From: Membranipora membranacea
Lineage: Eukaryota > Bryozoa > Gymnolaemata > Cheilostomatida > Membraniporidae
DNA: 64,000 nucleotides
Direction: 5' to 3'
Assembly (NCBI GenBank): GCA_914767715.1
Contig: OU612066.1
Coordinates: forward strand, 27,876,283 to 27,940,282
A model generated the notes under the pieces. That model worked only from the letters and a program-made list of their open reading frames with translations, ran no database searches and was not told where the DNA came from. The translations under genes and the position numbers were made by a program. Position 1 is the stretch's first letter; each line of letters begins with the position of its first letter. This document shows positions 21,828 to 32,430 of this stretch, one piece after another.

Positions 21828-24800
21828 ATGAACCAACCAGTCTCAGAGCCTATAAGGCTAGAGGTTTGTCACTGTAGTATAGAAAGCTGTCATTCATACT
21901 ATAAAATATCCAAACTAAGAGTTGTGGAAATTAGTGGCTAGGTGTTAATGAAAAATGTGTATTTTGCTTCCTCTTTCGTCTGGTTCATATTGTATGTAGA
22001 AAAGCTACTCTTATGAGCAGGTAACATTACACCACATGTAAACACTGTTGTAGGGGGCCATCGACAACTTCAAAGAAGTCTACTTCAGACTTGGAAAATT
22101 CAACTTGGATGTACAAGTACCACATCTCATTACTCTTGGGAAACATTATGAACAGAAGTATAAATGTACAAACTGCTGGACAGATTGTCTCAAGGTAGGT
22201 TTTAAAAAAACTCAGGGCGTTTTGTCCTCTCTAAGGGCATATTAAGTAGATTATTCAGCAAACAATGAAATTCTGTAAAAGCTGAAGGCTACGGATAAGT
22301 TGATTTTTAACTTGAAAACAAAAAACTCGTATATTTCATGTGCAAACATCGACGGTAAGAAGAGGCTGTAGCATTTTAAAATTTACCAAAATCTATTACG
22401 ATATATTCAATTTCTTTCTGTCGTTGCAGTCATTATCAATTTAAATTAGCAAAATACTAGTGAATGGTAAATAGTGCAGATGCTGAATAGAATTTTTTTC
22501 CCTACAGAAAACAAACCCATTTAGCTCCTTTTCTGTTATGCTGAGTGTGCTAAAGAGTACGCTGATGGAGAGAGGGTAACTCAAAAAAAAGGCTGTAAAA
22601 GAAAACGATAGATCAGGATACCATTTCTGTGCACCGCAAATAAAGAATAGCCCTATATATGAACTTTGATTTTGCTATTCCTTGTCTCTAAGTTCTAAAT
22701 TGACAATAATTATTGCTTCCAACAGGCACACTCACTGTATAACTCAGCATTGAGAAGAAAGGAGGATGAGAATTTACGCAGAAGACTTTTTGAGCTTCAG
22801 CAGACTTTCTGGGGAGATCAGTGCAGTATCAGTTATGAAGCACAAAACAATCATACTTCAAAGCTAAAGGCTGACATTGAATCAATCAGAGAGAGATTCA
22901 GGCATGAGAGCAAACGAGCTGCATCATTGGTGAGTCAGTTCACAATAGACAATAGTTGTGATTCTGCTACACTGCAAAGTGATTATTACTCACTAATGAA
23001 AGGCATATCATCAGACTGTTCGCAGGCAATGAGGGAATTCACAGCAAAAGTAATCGAGCTCAGCGTTCAGATCCTCACCATTCCACCACCTTGTGTATTC
23101 ACAGCAGTAGCTATTGGGTCACTGGCAAAAGGGGAGGCAACTCCTTATTCAGATCTTGAGTATATGTTTCTCACCGAGAGTAAAGCTCCAGAGACAGTGA
23201 GATACTTTGAACTTCTCGCTGTTACCACTTACTTCATGATTGGTAACCTGGGTGAAACCAAGCTGTCCTACATGTCCATTGAAGAACTCAAAGGCTGGTT
23301 TGATGATAGAGCAAAAAACAGGTTCAAAATTGACGGCTTATCTGCAGGAGCAGGAAACATCCCAACAGGCAATGGTTCAGTTGGTACGAAAAACTGCTAC
23401 ATCGTGACACCAGAAGAGTTAGCGGCTAGATATAAATATACACTCGATAACCCAGATGAGGACTCACTCCGGGGTGATCTGACGGCAATGCTGACCTACA
23501 CTACACCATTGTATACAAACCAAGCGAAAGAGGCTGGTGAGAAGCTGCTGTCTAAATTCCTTGATTTGATCAATCAACTTGAAATTAATGAGGCGAGAAG
23601 AGTTGCGAACATGATGATGCTCCGAACAGATGCAGAGAAGTTCAATTTTGTTCCTGACGATAGTTTAGTGAAAAAAGGCTTCAATGCAGATGTAAAGAAA
23701 GAGATATACCGCTTTCCATCCATAATGGCCTTAGACATCGCCCTGGTCTGTGATTAACATGGAAAGTCATCATGGGAGACAATCGAGTCTCTGAAATATA
23801 ATAATTACATATCAGAGTCTTTATGGGATTCGCTGAAATTCTTATTAGCTGCCGCCACATATATACGTCTAGCAACATATCTCTATCATGACTCTCATGA
23901 TGATCGAATGTCCATATCGCCGACAACTCTTCAAGCTAACAATTCAAAGGTCGACCAGTCGCTATGGCGTTGGTACATCCCTATAGGTCTGTTTTCAAAG
24001 GTTTGTGTAATAATGTGTCCGCTCAAGGAATTCTTAGCCCATACAAACTTGAATGCCACAGAATTGAAAGAGTTAAGCATTGTTTTGGATCCATGGTGGA
24101 CTACAATAAAGACACTGTACTATTCTGGTAGGACCGAACAAGTTTTCTCATTACTGACACAAAGGTATCCAGCTCTATGTGAAGACCCTGTAAATGAATT
24201 GAGAACTCTATGCGAAAAGTCCACACAGAAGAATGAAGAAACCTTCTTCATAATATCCGAGACTTTGCTGGCATGCCGCAAGGTAGCAGCTGCATCGAAG
24301 TTATACATTCACATGACAGGAATCACACCATTGTTTGCATGGAGAAGGGTAGCACAATGCCACATCCTGTTAGAAGAATATGAACAAGCTTTAGAATCAC
24401 TGAACTCCTCGCACAATATGAGCTATTATGATCTAGGGTTACTCGGGCAAGCATATAACGGGTTGGGTAGGTATGCTGAAGCAGAAGACACCCTAATTAT
24501 AGCATTCCAAACTAAAATGAACAACTCATCAGTTGAGGTTTTGAATGACTACTACGGAAATCCATTACCTCAAGGTGACACTGGGCGACACTCCCTAGAT
24601 TTATCTTCAGCTCCATCAGAGGAGCGATTGAAGATCATTACTGCATTACGCCCAATACCGCAACTCGATATTGACCTCCCCCTAAGCACATTAGGAAATG
24701 TTTTCTATAACCAAAAAAAGTACTGCTTTGCCGAGGGTTATTATCTTAAATCGTTAGAATTTATCAACCAACTGTATGGCAATGATGCTGCTGTCCTAGA

Positions 24801-26352
24801 AGCAGGTCGTGTGCAATATAATCTGGGTAAACTCTACAAAAACATGAAACAATACAGAAAATCAGAGGAAAGCTACAATCAGGCGCTAACTATCTATAGA
24901 GAGACATCACAAGGTGCACCCAGTGTAGGTACAGCAAAAACCCTGAGTAATCTAGGTATTCTATACAAGGACACCAAACAATACAGTAAGGCAGAGGAGA
25001 ACTACAATCAGGCGATAGTTATCTTTAAAGAGACATCACAAGGTGCCCCCAGTGTAGATACAGGAAAAATCCTGAATAATCTAGGTACTCTATACAAGGA
25101 CATGACACAATTCAGTAAAGCAGAGGAAAGCTACAATCAGGCACTAGCTATCTATAGAGAGACATCACATGGTGCTCCCAGTGTTAATACAACAAACACC
25201 CTAGTAAATCTAGGTATTTTATACCACGCCATGACACAGTACAGTAAGGCAGAGGAGAGCTACAATCAGGCACTAGCTATCTATCGAGAGAAATCACAAG
25301 GTGTGCCCAGTGTAAATACAGCAAACACCCTACAAAATCTAGGTAATTTATACGCGTCCATGTCACAGTACAGTATGGCAGACAGCAGTTATTTTCGGGC
25401 ACTTGCGATCTATAGAAAGACATCTCAAGGTCTCCCTAACGTCAATACAGCAAACACCCTGAATAATCTAGGTAATGTATACAAGAACATGAAACAATAC
25501 AGTAAATCAGAGGAGAGCTACAATCAGGCGCTAGCTATCTATAGAGAGACATCACAAGGTGCACCAAGTGTAGCTGCAGCAGACACCCTGGATAATTTAG
25601 GTATTCTATATGCAGACATGAAACAATACAGTAAGGCAGAGGAGAGCTACAATCAGGCGCTAGCTATCTTTAAAGAGACATCACAAGGTGCCCCCAGTGT
25701 AAATACAGCAGACACCCTGAATAATCTAGGTAATTTATACACGTTCATGTCACAGTACAGTAAAGCAGACAGCAGTTATTTCCGTGCACTTGCTATCTAT
25801 AGAAAGACATCTCAAGGTCTCCCTAACGTCAATACAGCAAACACCCTGAATAATCTAGGTGCTGTATACAAGAACATGAAACAATACAGTAAATCAGAGG
25901 AGAGCTTCAATCGAGCCCTAGCAATTTATAGAAAGACATCTCAAGGTCTCCCTAACGTCAATACAGCAAACACCGTGAATAATCTAGGTACCCTATACAA
26001 GGAGATGAAACAATACAGTAAATCAGAGGAGACCTACAATCAGGCATTAGCTATCTATAAAGAGACATCACAAGGTACTCCCAGTGTACAAACAGCAAAG
26101 ATCCTGTACAATCTCGGTGCTCTATACAAGGACATGAAACAATCTGGCAAAGCAGAGAAGAGCTTTCTGCAGGCATTAGAGGCGTATAGAGAGATATCGT
26201 CAGGTGATGACAGCGTGGATATAGCTGAAACATTAGAAAGTCTCGGCTGCTGTTACAGTGATGCCGGAAATCAGGAAAAGGAAGCACTCAAACTGAGAGA
26301 AGCTTCAGTTATGAGACTCAGGCTAAAAGCTAGCAACCCTCAAATGAGATAA
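21828..26352 (+). pseudogene. NTase-TPR family gene 2, one in-frame stop
   Basis: Exons are 21828-21863, 22054-22194 and 22726-26352, same phases as gene 1. The frame is open throughout except TAA at 23755-23757. At the same codon gene 3 and gene 4 read TAT, so a single T-to-A change suffices. Without readthrough the product would be about 402 residues: the NTase part without TPRs. The full frame would encode about 1267 residues. The NTase motif GS...SDLE is intact. Ten canonical 43-residue TPRs (24808-26094) and two diverged ones follow. It lacks the Ser/Thr/Pro tail of genes 1 and 3 and ends in QMR. A polyadenylation signal AATAAA lies at 26479-26484. The intact TPR frame suggests a recent lesion, an allelic variant, recoding or an assembly error. 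Confidence 0.75.
24808..26094 (+). repeat. TPR-coding minisatellite in gene 2 (10 units)
   Basis: The units are 42-43 residues long and more diverged from each other than in gene 3. Two subtypes alternate: the YSKAEES/YNQALAIY type, and a variant type with YSKADSSYFRALAIYRKTS, LPNVNT. This suggests an older array than that of gene 3. Confidence 0.85.
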
Positions 26353-27304
26353 ACTAACTCTCTGATATTTCGATAGTAATGATTAGTATCTGGTACCTCA
26401 CCAATAGACACACCAACCGAATGTTACACAACTTCCTGCGCACAAACCTGCTCCTTTACCAATCCAGCCATTTTTCTAAATAAAGGCATTGTACAACTTT
26501 TTTTTCTTACAAGATAATGATATTCTGACACTCTTGTCTTCTTTGTTTTCTGAAGTCTCACCAGTCATGGACATAAGAGAGGTTGCAAAATCTCGTAATT
26601 GTCTTCTCCCGGAACGTGAAGTTGTCGTCACGTATACGTTTCACGTTTTAGGTAGATGGTCATTTTTGGCACTGACGTGATACGAGCCCATAGCAACAAC
26701 CTTGAACTTGTAACCATTTTGACTACACCATCTATTTCAAGTTTCTGCTTGAACTGCTTCTCCCTCCTGATGTTAGTTTTACAAGGGGTAACTGTAACTA
26801 CTTGGTTTTACCATGCACAGCTTAATTGAGTAGAAAGTTCTAACATTTACACCACACCAGACTATTTGTTGAATAGTCAGCTTGGAATGTAACTCTTACT
26901 GCAAGACGACTAGGTAATTCACAATTTTGTTCCTAGCAGTACATCCACACACTAATCCTTGCTCAAATATAATAATGCCCCCCCCCCCCCCGAGTCCAAT
27001 TCAAATGAAATTGATTCAAATGACGTTAATTAAGTTGTCCTGACCTGTGTGAGCACATGGTAACAATCCTTCCCTTATCCCTCATGGGTCACAGTTTGTA
27101 TCCATGGAGATCAAGAGTGGAATCATAGCATGACTATTTTCTGGTCTGTCATTCAGTTCTACAGCCTCTATGTTATCACATACACACATTAGATGTAAGA
27201 ACATTCATTCATTACAGATCCGAATGCTGTCTGTTCTCACTACCGTAAGGTCGCGTATTGTAACCATGTGGCTTGTTGGTGAACAGGCCTGGATTAATTT
27301 AGGA
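26353..27304. other. 3' flank of gene 2; repeated 87-bp segment and C14 tract
   Basis: AATAAA at 26479-26484 is a plausible cleavage signal for gene 2. Bases 26486-26575 recur with few changes at 30010-30097 (core gataatgatattctgacac). A run of 14 C lies at 26978-26991. No gene is seen. Confidence 0.5.
26978..26991. repeat. C14 homopolymer
   Basis: Fourteen consecutive C downstream of gene 2. Confidence 0.95.
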
Positions 27305-27562
27305 AACAAACACAGGTTGATTAAAATCCGATGTCTTATCACTCGCCCATCCCGAGGCATGGGCGGCGAAATATTATTGCCTTATTGGCGAGGCCGCAAT
27401 ATCTGCGCCAATTTGCTCTCGGTTTGCAGGCAGGTCGGAGCACACCTGGGGGACCAACCAATCCCCAGTAGAAGATGGACTGCAGTGGGATTCGAACCCA
27501 CGACCTTCAACACTTGCGTGTTGAAGTCCGGCGCTCTAACCAACTGAGCCAACTCCTACTTT
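27305..27562 (-). repeat. tRNA-derived SINE, minus strand
   Basis: The head (about 27562-27480 on the minus strand) has a very good D arm (ggctcagttggttagagc) and T arm (gtgggttcgaatcccac). The anticodon arm is replaced by a long hairpin, CTTCAACAC/GTGTTGAAG, and the acceptor ends do not pair. The body to about 27305 is GC-richer than its surroundings and includes a CCCAT/ATGGG hairpin near 27346-27364. Confidence 0.6.
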
Positions 27563-28362
27563 AGCCATATCACCCCAGCAAGCCCACTGTCATTTAACCA
27601 CAATATCTAGCCGCCCAGGCAATATAATGATCAAGAAATGTGCACACTATGTGTTACATGCTAATGCCCTCCCACCACACTGCACAGACCTGACCACAGC
27701 CCACAGCTGTCCTACTTACTTCTTCAAAACAAAACATTGTGATACACTTCTGTCTGCCATAATAATAAGCATTGCATCGACTGGTTGGAGAAGAAGAATG
27801 CTGATTGGTTAACTATTGGTCAGATCGTTTCTAATTGGATGATAATTTTATGAAGGTGTAACGAGGCAACAACTGCTTGACCTTGAAGGTCAATACATTG
27901 AACTTCACAATTTTATATGTCTCTTCTTAGGTTGGATATTGTTAATAAAAATAAGAGGTATATAGTCGATGCTAGCATCAATGAACTAAACATTGCTAGC
28001 ATGTTACAACTGAGTTAGTCTGTAATGTTCACTCATTAGCCGCCTGCCTATAGATTTTGGAAACAATGCCCTTATTATAACTAAGTTTTAACCACTCATG
28101 GACATCAACCATGCGGCTACAATACGCGACCATACGGTACACACATAAGCAATGGCAAAACACGGCAAAAAAGTGAGTGGGCTTTTAATAGGAATATCTA
28201 ATTTTCTATATGAGGACATGCTTGAATTGGCTGGAATATTTAGTTTGACATTCAAATAGCTGGCATTGAGCTCTTTGGATCTCATGAGGGTACTGCTTTT
28301 TGTTTCATCTGTACTGTGTCATAGGTTTTGTCTGTATGTTAACATCTGTGACTGAATTGTGT
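27563..28362. other. Intergenic, no gene seen
   Basis: AT-rich non-coding DNA. Single copy within the window. Confidence 0.45.
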
Positions 28363-28365
28363 TTT

Positions 28366-29285
28366 AGGAGAGAATTGAATGGATTGCTTGCTGTGTTCAT
28401 GATGGAATCTGATCTTGATTCTGAAGAAGAGGAAATAGTTACAATGCTTTCCGCTGAGCTTAAAAAGATCACCAAAGAAGAAATTCCGAAGGAGAAGTTT
28501 GATGCAAGCCGTATGTCTGACAATTGGTTCATCGAAAACACTAGGTAAGATACAAATACCCCTCGCTGTCAGTACCCAGAACCCATCGGCATTCAGCCAA
28601 AGTACACATATACTGTTGTAAAATAAGCAGTGAATTGACTGTCGACCAACAATCGAAGGTTAACAGGGAGTTGTATTCTCACGATGATTGATAAGACAAT
28701 CTATTTAAACTCATTATATTTGTTCCACTCATTTATTTCAAGGTTTACATACGCCGACATCACGCTACTAGTTGAACTTTTAAAGTGTCCAGCAAAATAC
28801 ACACTGGACAATCAATCACGATTCAGGCCTGAGGAAGGATTGATTATTACACTGTGCCGATTGGCCTATCCGAACCGCCTCTCTCAACATGTGTCGCTGT
28901 TTGGAAGGTCCAGATCAATGATTTCAAGAATATTTAATTGCTTTATTAAAGACATTGATAATCATTCGTAGTTTTTACTAGAAACCATCCAGCATCCAAC
29001 ACATAATCTAAATGATCTAGCCGATTCTAGCAATCCTGCATATGCTCTGCAGGCACAGGTGGTATGCCCATACCTCCAGCATATCAATTATACACCAGAC
29101 AAGCAGCTTTTCAATGAATCCCTGTCAACTGTCAGACAAAGCGTAGAATATGGTTTCGGCAAGACGGAGCAATATTTTAGTTTTCTCGATTTTGCCAAGG
29201 GGCAAAAGTTACTGCTGTCACCTATTGGCAGGTATTATAGAGTAGGGGTTCTGTTATCCAATATCCATACTTGTTTGTTTGTTTG
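28366..29285 (+). pseudogene. PIF/Harbinger transposase remnant without catalytic core
   Basis: An exon-like stretch ends at 28544 with a GTAAGA donor. After a 198-bp intron the frame resumes at 28743 (phase 2). It continues with a helix-turn-helix-like N-terminal region typical of Harbinger transposases, including LCRLAYPNRLS and LFGRS. An in-frame TAG is at 28969-28971. In the same frame a conserved C-terminal region follows, with ESLSTVRQSVEYGFG and GRYYRVGVLLSN. The DDE catalytic middle, which normally lies between these parts, is missing. A TTTG microsatellite (29271-29308) replaces the end. The element cannot transpose. Confidence 0.75.
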
Positions 29286-29308
29286 TTTGTTTGTTTGTTT
29301 GTTTGTTT
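29271..29308. repeat. (TTTG)n microsatellite
   Basis: About nine tandem TTTG units directly follow the Harbinger C-terminal coding remnant. Confidence 0.9.
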
Positions 29309-30480
29309 TGTGCCTACTAATTTCCATCCCCTTAGCAATCATACCTCATTATTAGTTTGTTCTTGAATTATCTGTCTTATTTTTGTATCAATATCGACTT
29401 AGGCCATGTTGTAAGAATTATGATCAAAATATTACTATGAATTTAAACCCTATTTTTTTATCCACAGATAAGGTGCGCACTCTGTTTTGTTTTCACATAA
29501 ATACATAATCTGGGTGAAGAAATATGACATTTTTTAATAAATAACAATATAAAAAAACAAAAAACAAGAAACATTCTTTCATACAAAACAACCTTATAAC
29601 ATTCAACAAAAACAACATTAACCAACAGTTTTCATTTATAAAAATTAAATAATAGCTCATTTACTTAGTCCAACAGTATTCATTATATTATATATATATA
29701 TATATATACAAAGAAAAACTACAATCATTTAACCAATAACACAAAACAACCTGATAACATTCAACAAAAACAGCATATCCGAATCATTCCAGTTAACGAA
29801 TAATAGTTCATCGAGAAAGCCCAACAGAGATTAACCAACAGTTTTCATTTATAAAAATTAAAAAATAGCTCATTTAGTTAGCCTAACAGTATTCATAATA
29901 AAAAAAAAGAAAGAAAATTTTGGATTTATGTACAACACTACGAATTGAAAATCACTACTGCTCCATCCATGGATTAAAAGATTGAAAAAAATTGTTGGGG
30001 TTTGAATTAAGGCATTGTACACTTTTTTTTTTTATTAGATAATGATATTCTGACACTCTTGTCTTCTTAGTTTTCTGAAGTCTCACCCATCATGGACAAT
30101 GATGTCACTATTACTTATGGGAGCTTTATTGTGGGAAAAGGAGTGACATTTAATCATTTAGACTGCCTGTTCGATGGCCTAGTATTATATTCAGTTTTAG
30201 TTTCAATTTTTTGTATGGTGTAGGATTGGTGTTCTATTTCTTTACCTATTCAAACTTGTATAGCAATAAGATAAAATAATTTATTCACACAGTAGTAGCC
30301 TGAAACGGTATCAATCAAACAATTGACAAATGGCAGAGGTAAACAACTCACCAGTTTTATCGGTCGGAGCTCTGACTAATCACTCAAGTTCTTCTAAAAG
30401 TACTTAATTGGTAAAAAATTTAGAAAGCTTTAATCATCAAAATAATTATGTTCAAGTTCAACGGCACAAACACAAATCAG
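29309..30480. repeat. AT-rich tandem duplication and (TA)n
   Basis: Two copies of a roughly 240-bp segment lie at about 29582-29680 and 29742-29900, with cores acaaaacaacc and aaccaacagttttcattt. They flank an AT dinucleotide run at 29688-29708. Bases 30010-30097 repeat 26486-26575 from the gene 2 flank. No gene is seen. Confidence 0.55.
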
Positions 30481-30491
30481 CCAACATGAAA

Positions 30492-30761
30492 TCACATTCT
30501 GAAGTTTGGATCAGGATGTCTAATTCTACCAGTCTTTAGAAAAGACACAATATTGATGAGTTTGTGTGCCTTTGATAGTCCACAGATCTTATCCTCAGGT
30601 TTAGGTTTGAAGTAATGAGTATATCCACTACTTATATTAGAGAGAGATCTATAGAGTAGGTTGAGGGCGAATATCATAAATCCAGCTACTCCGAGGTACA
30701 TGACAAACAGTAAACCATTGTACTTAAATATCCAGTAGATTGCGTTCTGAACTGATGTCAC
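30492..30761 (-). CDS. Probable last exon of an unidentified membrane protein (89 codons)
   Basis: On the minus strand a pyrimidine-rich tract and ACAG (30770-30762) form a good acceptor immediately before an open frame of 89 codons to a TGA at 30492-30494. The translation has a membrane-like segment of about 20 residues (FVMYLGVAGFMIFALNLLY) near residues 19-37. A basic, soluble tail ending in PDPNFRM follows. A variant poly(A) signal ATTAAA lies about 50 bases downstream. No upstream exon could be identified. I do not recognise the family. The good acceptor and non-random composition are the only support. Confidence 0.4.
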   Translation of the reverse strand: MTSVQNAIYWIFKYNGLLFVMYLGVAGFMIFALNLLYRSLSNISSGYTHYFKPKPEDKICGLSKAHKLINIVSFLKTGRIRHPDPNFRM

Positions 30762-30764
30762 CTG

Positions 30765-32059
30765 TAAGGAAAAGGAGAAACAATATAGTCTTAGTCCTAG
30801 TCAGACTTGGGCCAAGAGGATGAAGAGAGGTCACTAAAACTACAAACCCTTTACTAAATTGTTCATCTGTAAGTACGTGATAACTAATACATTAATATGA
30901 ATTTTTTATTTTATGATGTTTTACTACTTTTAGCTGATAATGCCTTACATTTCTAATTAACTTGATGAGATTATTTATATTTTTATATTTTTGAGTTTTA
31001 GATTTTAGATATTCAAGTGCTTGATTTGGACTTTGGATTTTTCATTTCATTTTAATGGATATTCATCCCAGTTATCAAGCGAAGCTGAAAAGAAATAATA
31101 GAAAGATCAATCAATGCCGCACATCTGGAGGACAAAACATTTAGGATATTGAAAGATCTCTATCTAAGGAGTAACATTATAGTTTCACCTGAATAGGAAT
31201 GTTCGAGAACTCTCTAGAAAGATGGCAAGACCATTGTAAGCAGTAACAAAGAATATGTTGCAATAATGTCAACATTTAAACGGACCTATTAGTTCGATTA
31301 GGAAACAATACCTGCTGTGACCAATGAACTGCCTCTCCTCATTGCTGTGACTATATATAGAGCTCCAGAGACACTAAACATGAGCTCATTTTTGGAACAG
31401 CCTTGACGAAGGTTGTGTTATGTGCAATTTACTTGGATTAATTTTTATGGAATAATTATAATTAAATAAATGTCTACTCCACATCCAGAACTTGGTGAAA
31501 TTACTGAATTACTGAGAAACAACATATTGATATCCGGCCGAAGGGAGCGAGCAGCTTTCCGTCAGAGAAGTTGACAAGGTAAGTTTATCACAATCATGAA
31601 ACTCTTATTAATATTGCGTGGCAATATTAAAGGTTGAAATTTGTTTGATAAAATAATTATTATAAAGCTCCAGTTCAAGGCAAAGGTAAGTCCTTGGTTA
31701 TATCGACTGATCATCGGTTATAATTTTGTTGAAGCTCCATTGTTATTGGCATGTCTGCCATTTGTAATTTCCTGCAGAGGATCAAGTGAATCTTGTCTTA
31801 TTGAAGGTGAAGTTGTCACTTCATACATTGATTTGTCCTGGCGAGCATGTAGCCAGAGTATACCAGTTGTTTTAATACTAGTGGCGATATCTTTTGATTA
31901 AATCCAATATTTTAAAACTGCAGTCATATTTATCCTCATTACCCATAATTATATTTTAATATTGAAATTTGGACGGTCATTTTACCTTTCAGAGTATGGG
32001 CAACCACTTGTTCGTGACTCAACCACATGTTTAGGCCGAACTTTGCAAAATCACACATA
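30765..32059. other. No gene resolved; one short frame with a strong donor
   Basis: If 30492-30761 is a last exon, part of this stretch would be its upstream intron. On the plus strand a 34-codon frame (ATG at 31470, TGA at 31572) is followed at once by CAAG|GTAAGT, a textbook 5' splice site. This could be a non-coding or UTR exon. There is no domain evidence. Confidence 0.3.
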
Positions 32060-32430
32060 ATCAAGCAGGGGCGTATATTCTAAAAAATTTCACTCACTGA
32101 CTTTTTAGAGATGAGCATAATGATCGGGCGCAGCCCGATCCACACGCCGTAAGCGTGGCGGGGAGGGTGTGGGAGGGGCGCTTAAGCGCCCTCCCACCAC
32201 GGAAATTTTTGCATATCGGTAGCAAAATAGTGCAAGCAGAGAGGTGAGAACTGAGCTGTTGGGTACTTTCAGAAAACAACTCAATAGCAGTAGAAGATTA
32301 CAGTAAAAATGCTCCAGTTATAAAGCACCCAAGTGAAAAAAAATGACCTTAATGGGATTCAAACCAACAACAGTTTTTTTAACAGTGATTATTAGGCAGA
32401 CGCTCTACACACTGAGCTATTCAGCCATTC
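32060..32430 (-). repeat. tRNA-headed SINE with hairpin tail, copy 2
   Basis: Same order as 10405-10735: a minus-strand tRNA-like head near 32425-32350, then the shared ctccagttataaagcaccc body. At the distal end are the gcagcccgatccacacgcc hairpins. Between body and hairpins this copy has an extra hairpin, GTGGGAGG/CCTCCCAC around GCGCTTAAGCGC, near 32169-32197. Confidence 0.55.

Larger units (their letters stand above)
2573..24438 (+). repeat. Segmental duplication block A (part alignable in this window)
   Basis: This stretch aligns in order and orientation with about 40490-64000. It holds gene 1, its downstream flank, the minus-strand LINE and gene 2. Two LINE coding stretches make the closeness visible: 17645-18292 and 57162-57809 differ by one residue in 215, and 18326-18802 and 57843-58319 differ by three in 158. 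The upstream edge (2573-2960 against 40490-40850) is more diverged. Bases about 2960-3440 have no counterpart in block B. The true block continues to at least the end of gene 2, but block B leaves the window first. Confidence 0.9.

Noticed and set aside
27170-27547. 125-codon open frame
   Set aside because: It runs through the SINE at 27305-27562 and ends in its tRNA-like head. No domain.
27480-27556. tRNA gene on the minus strand
   Set aside because: D and T arms are good, but the acceptor ends do not pair and the anticodon arm is a long hairpin. It is a SINE head.
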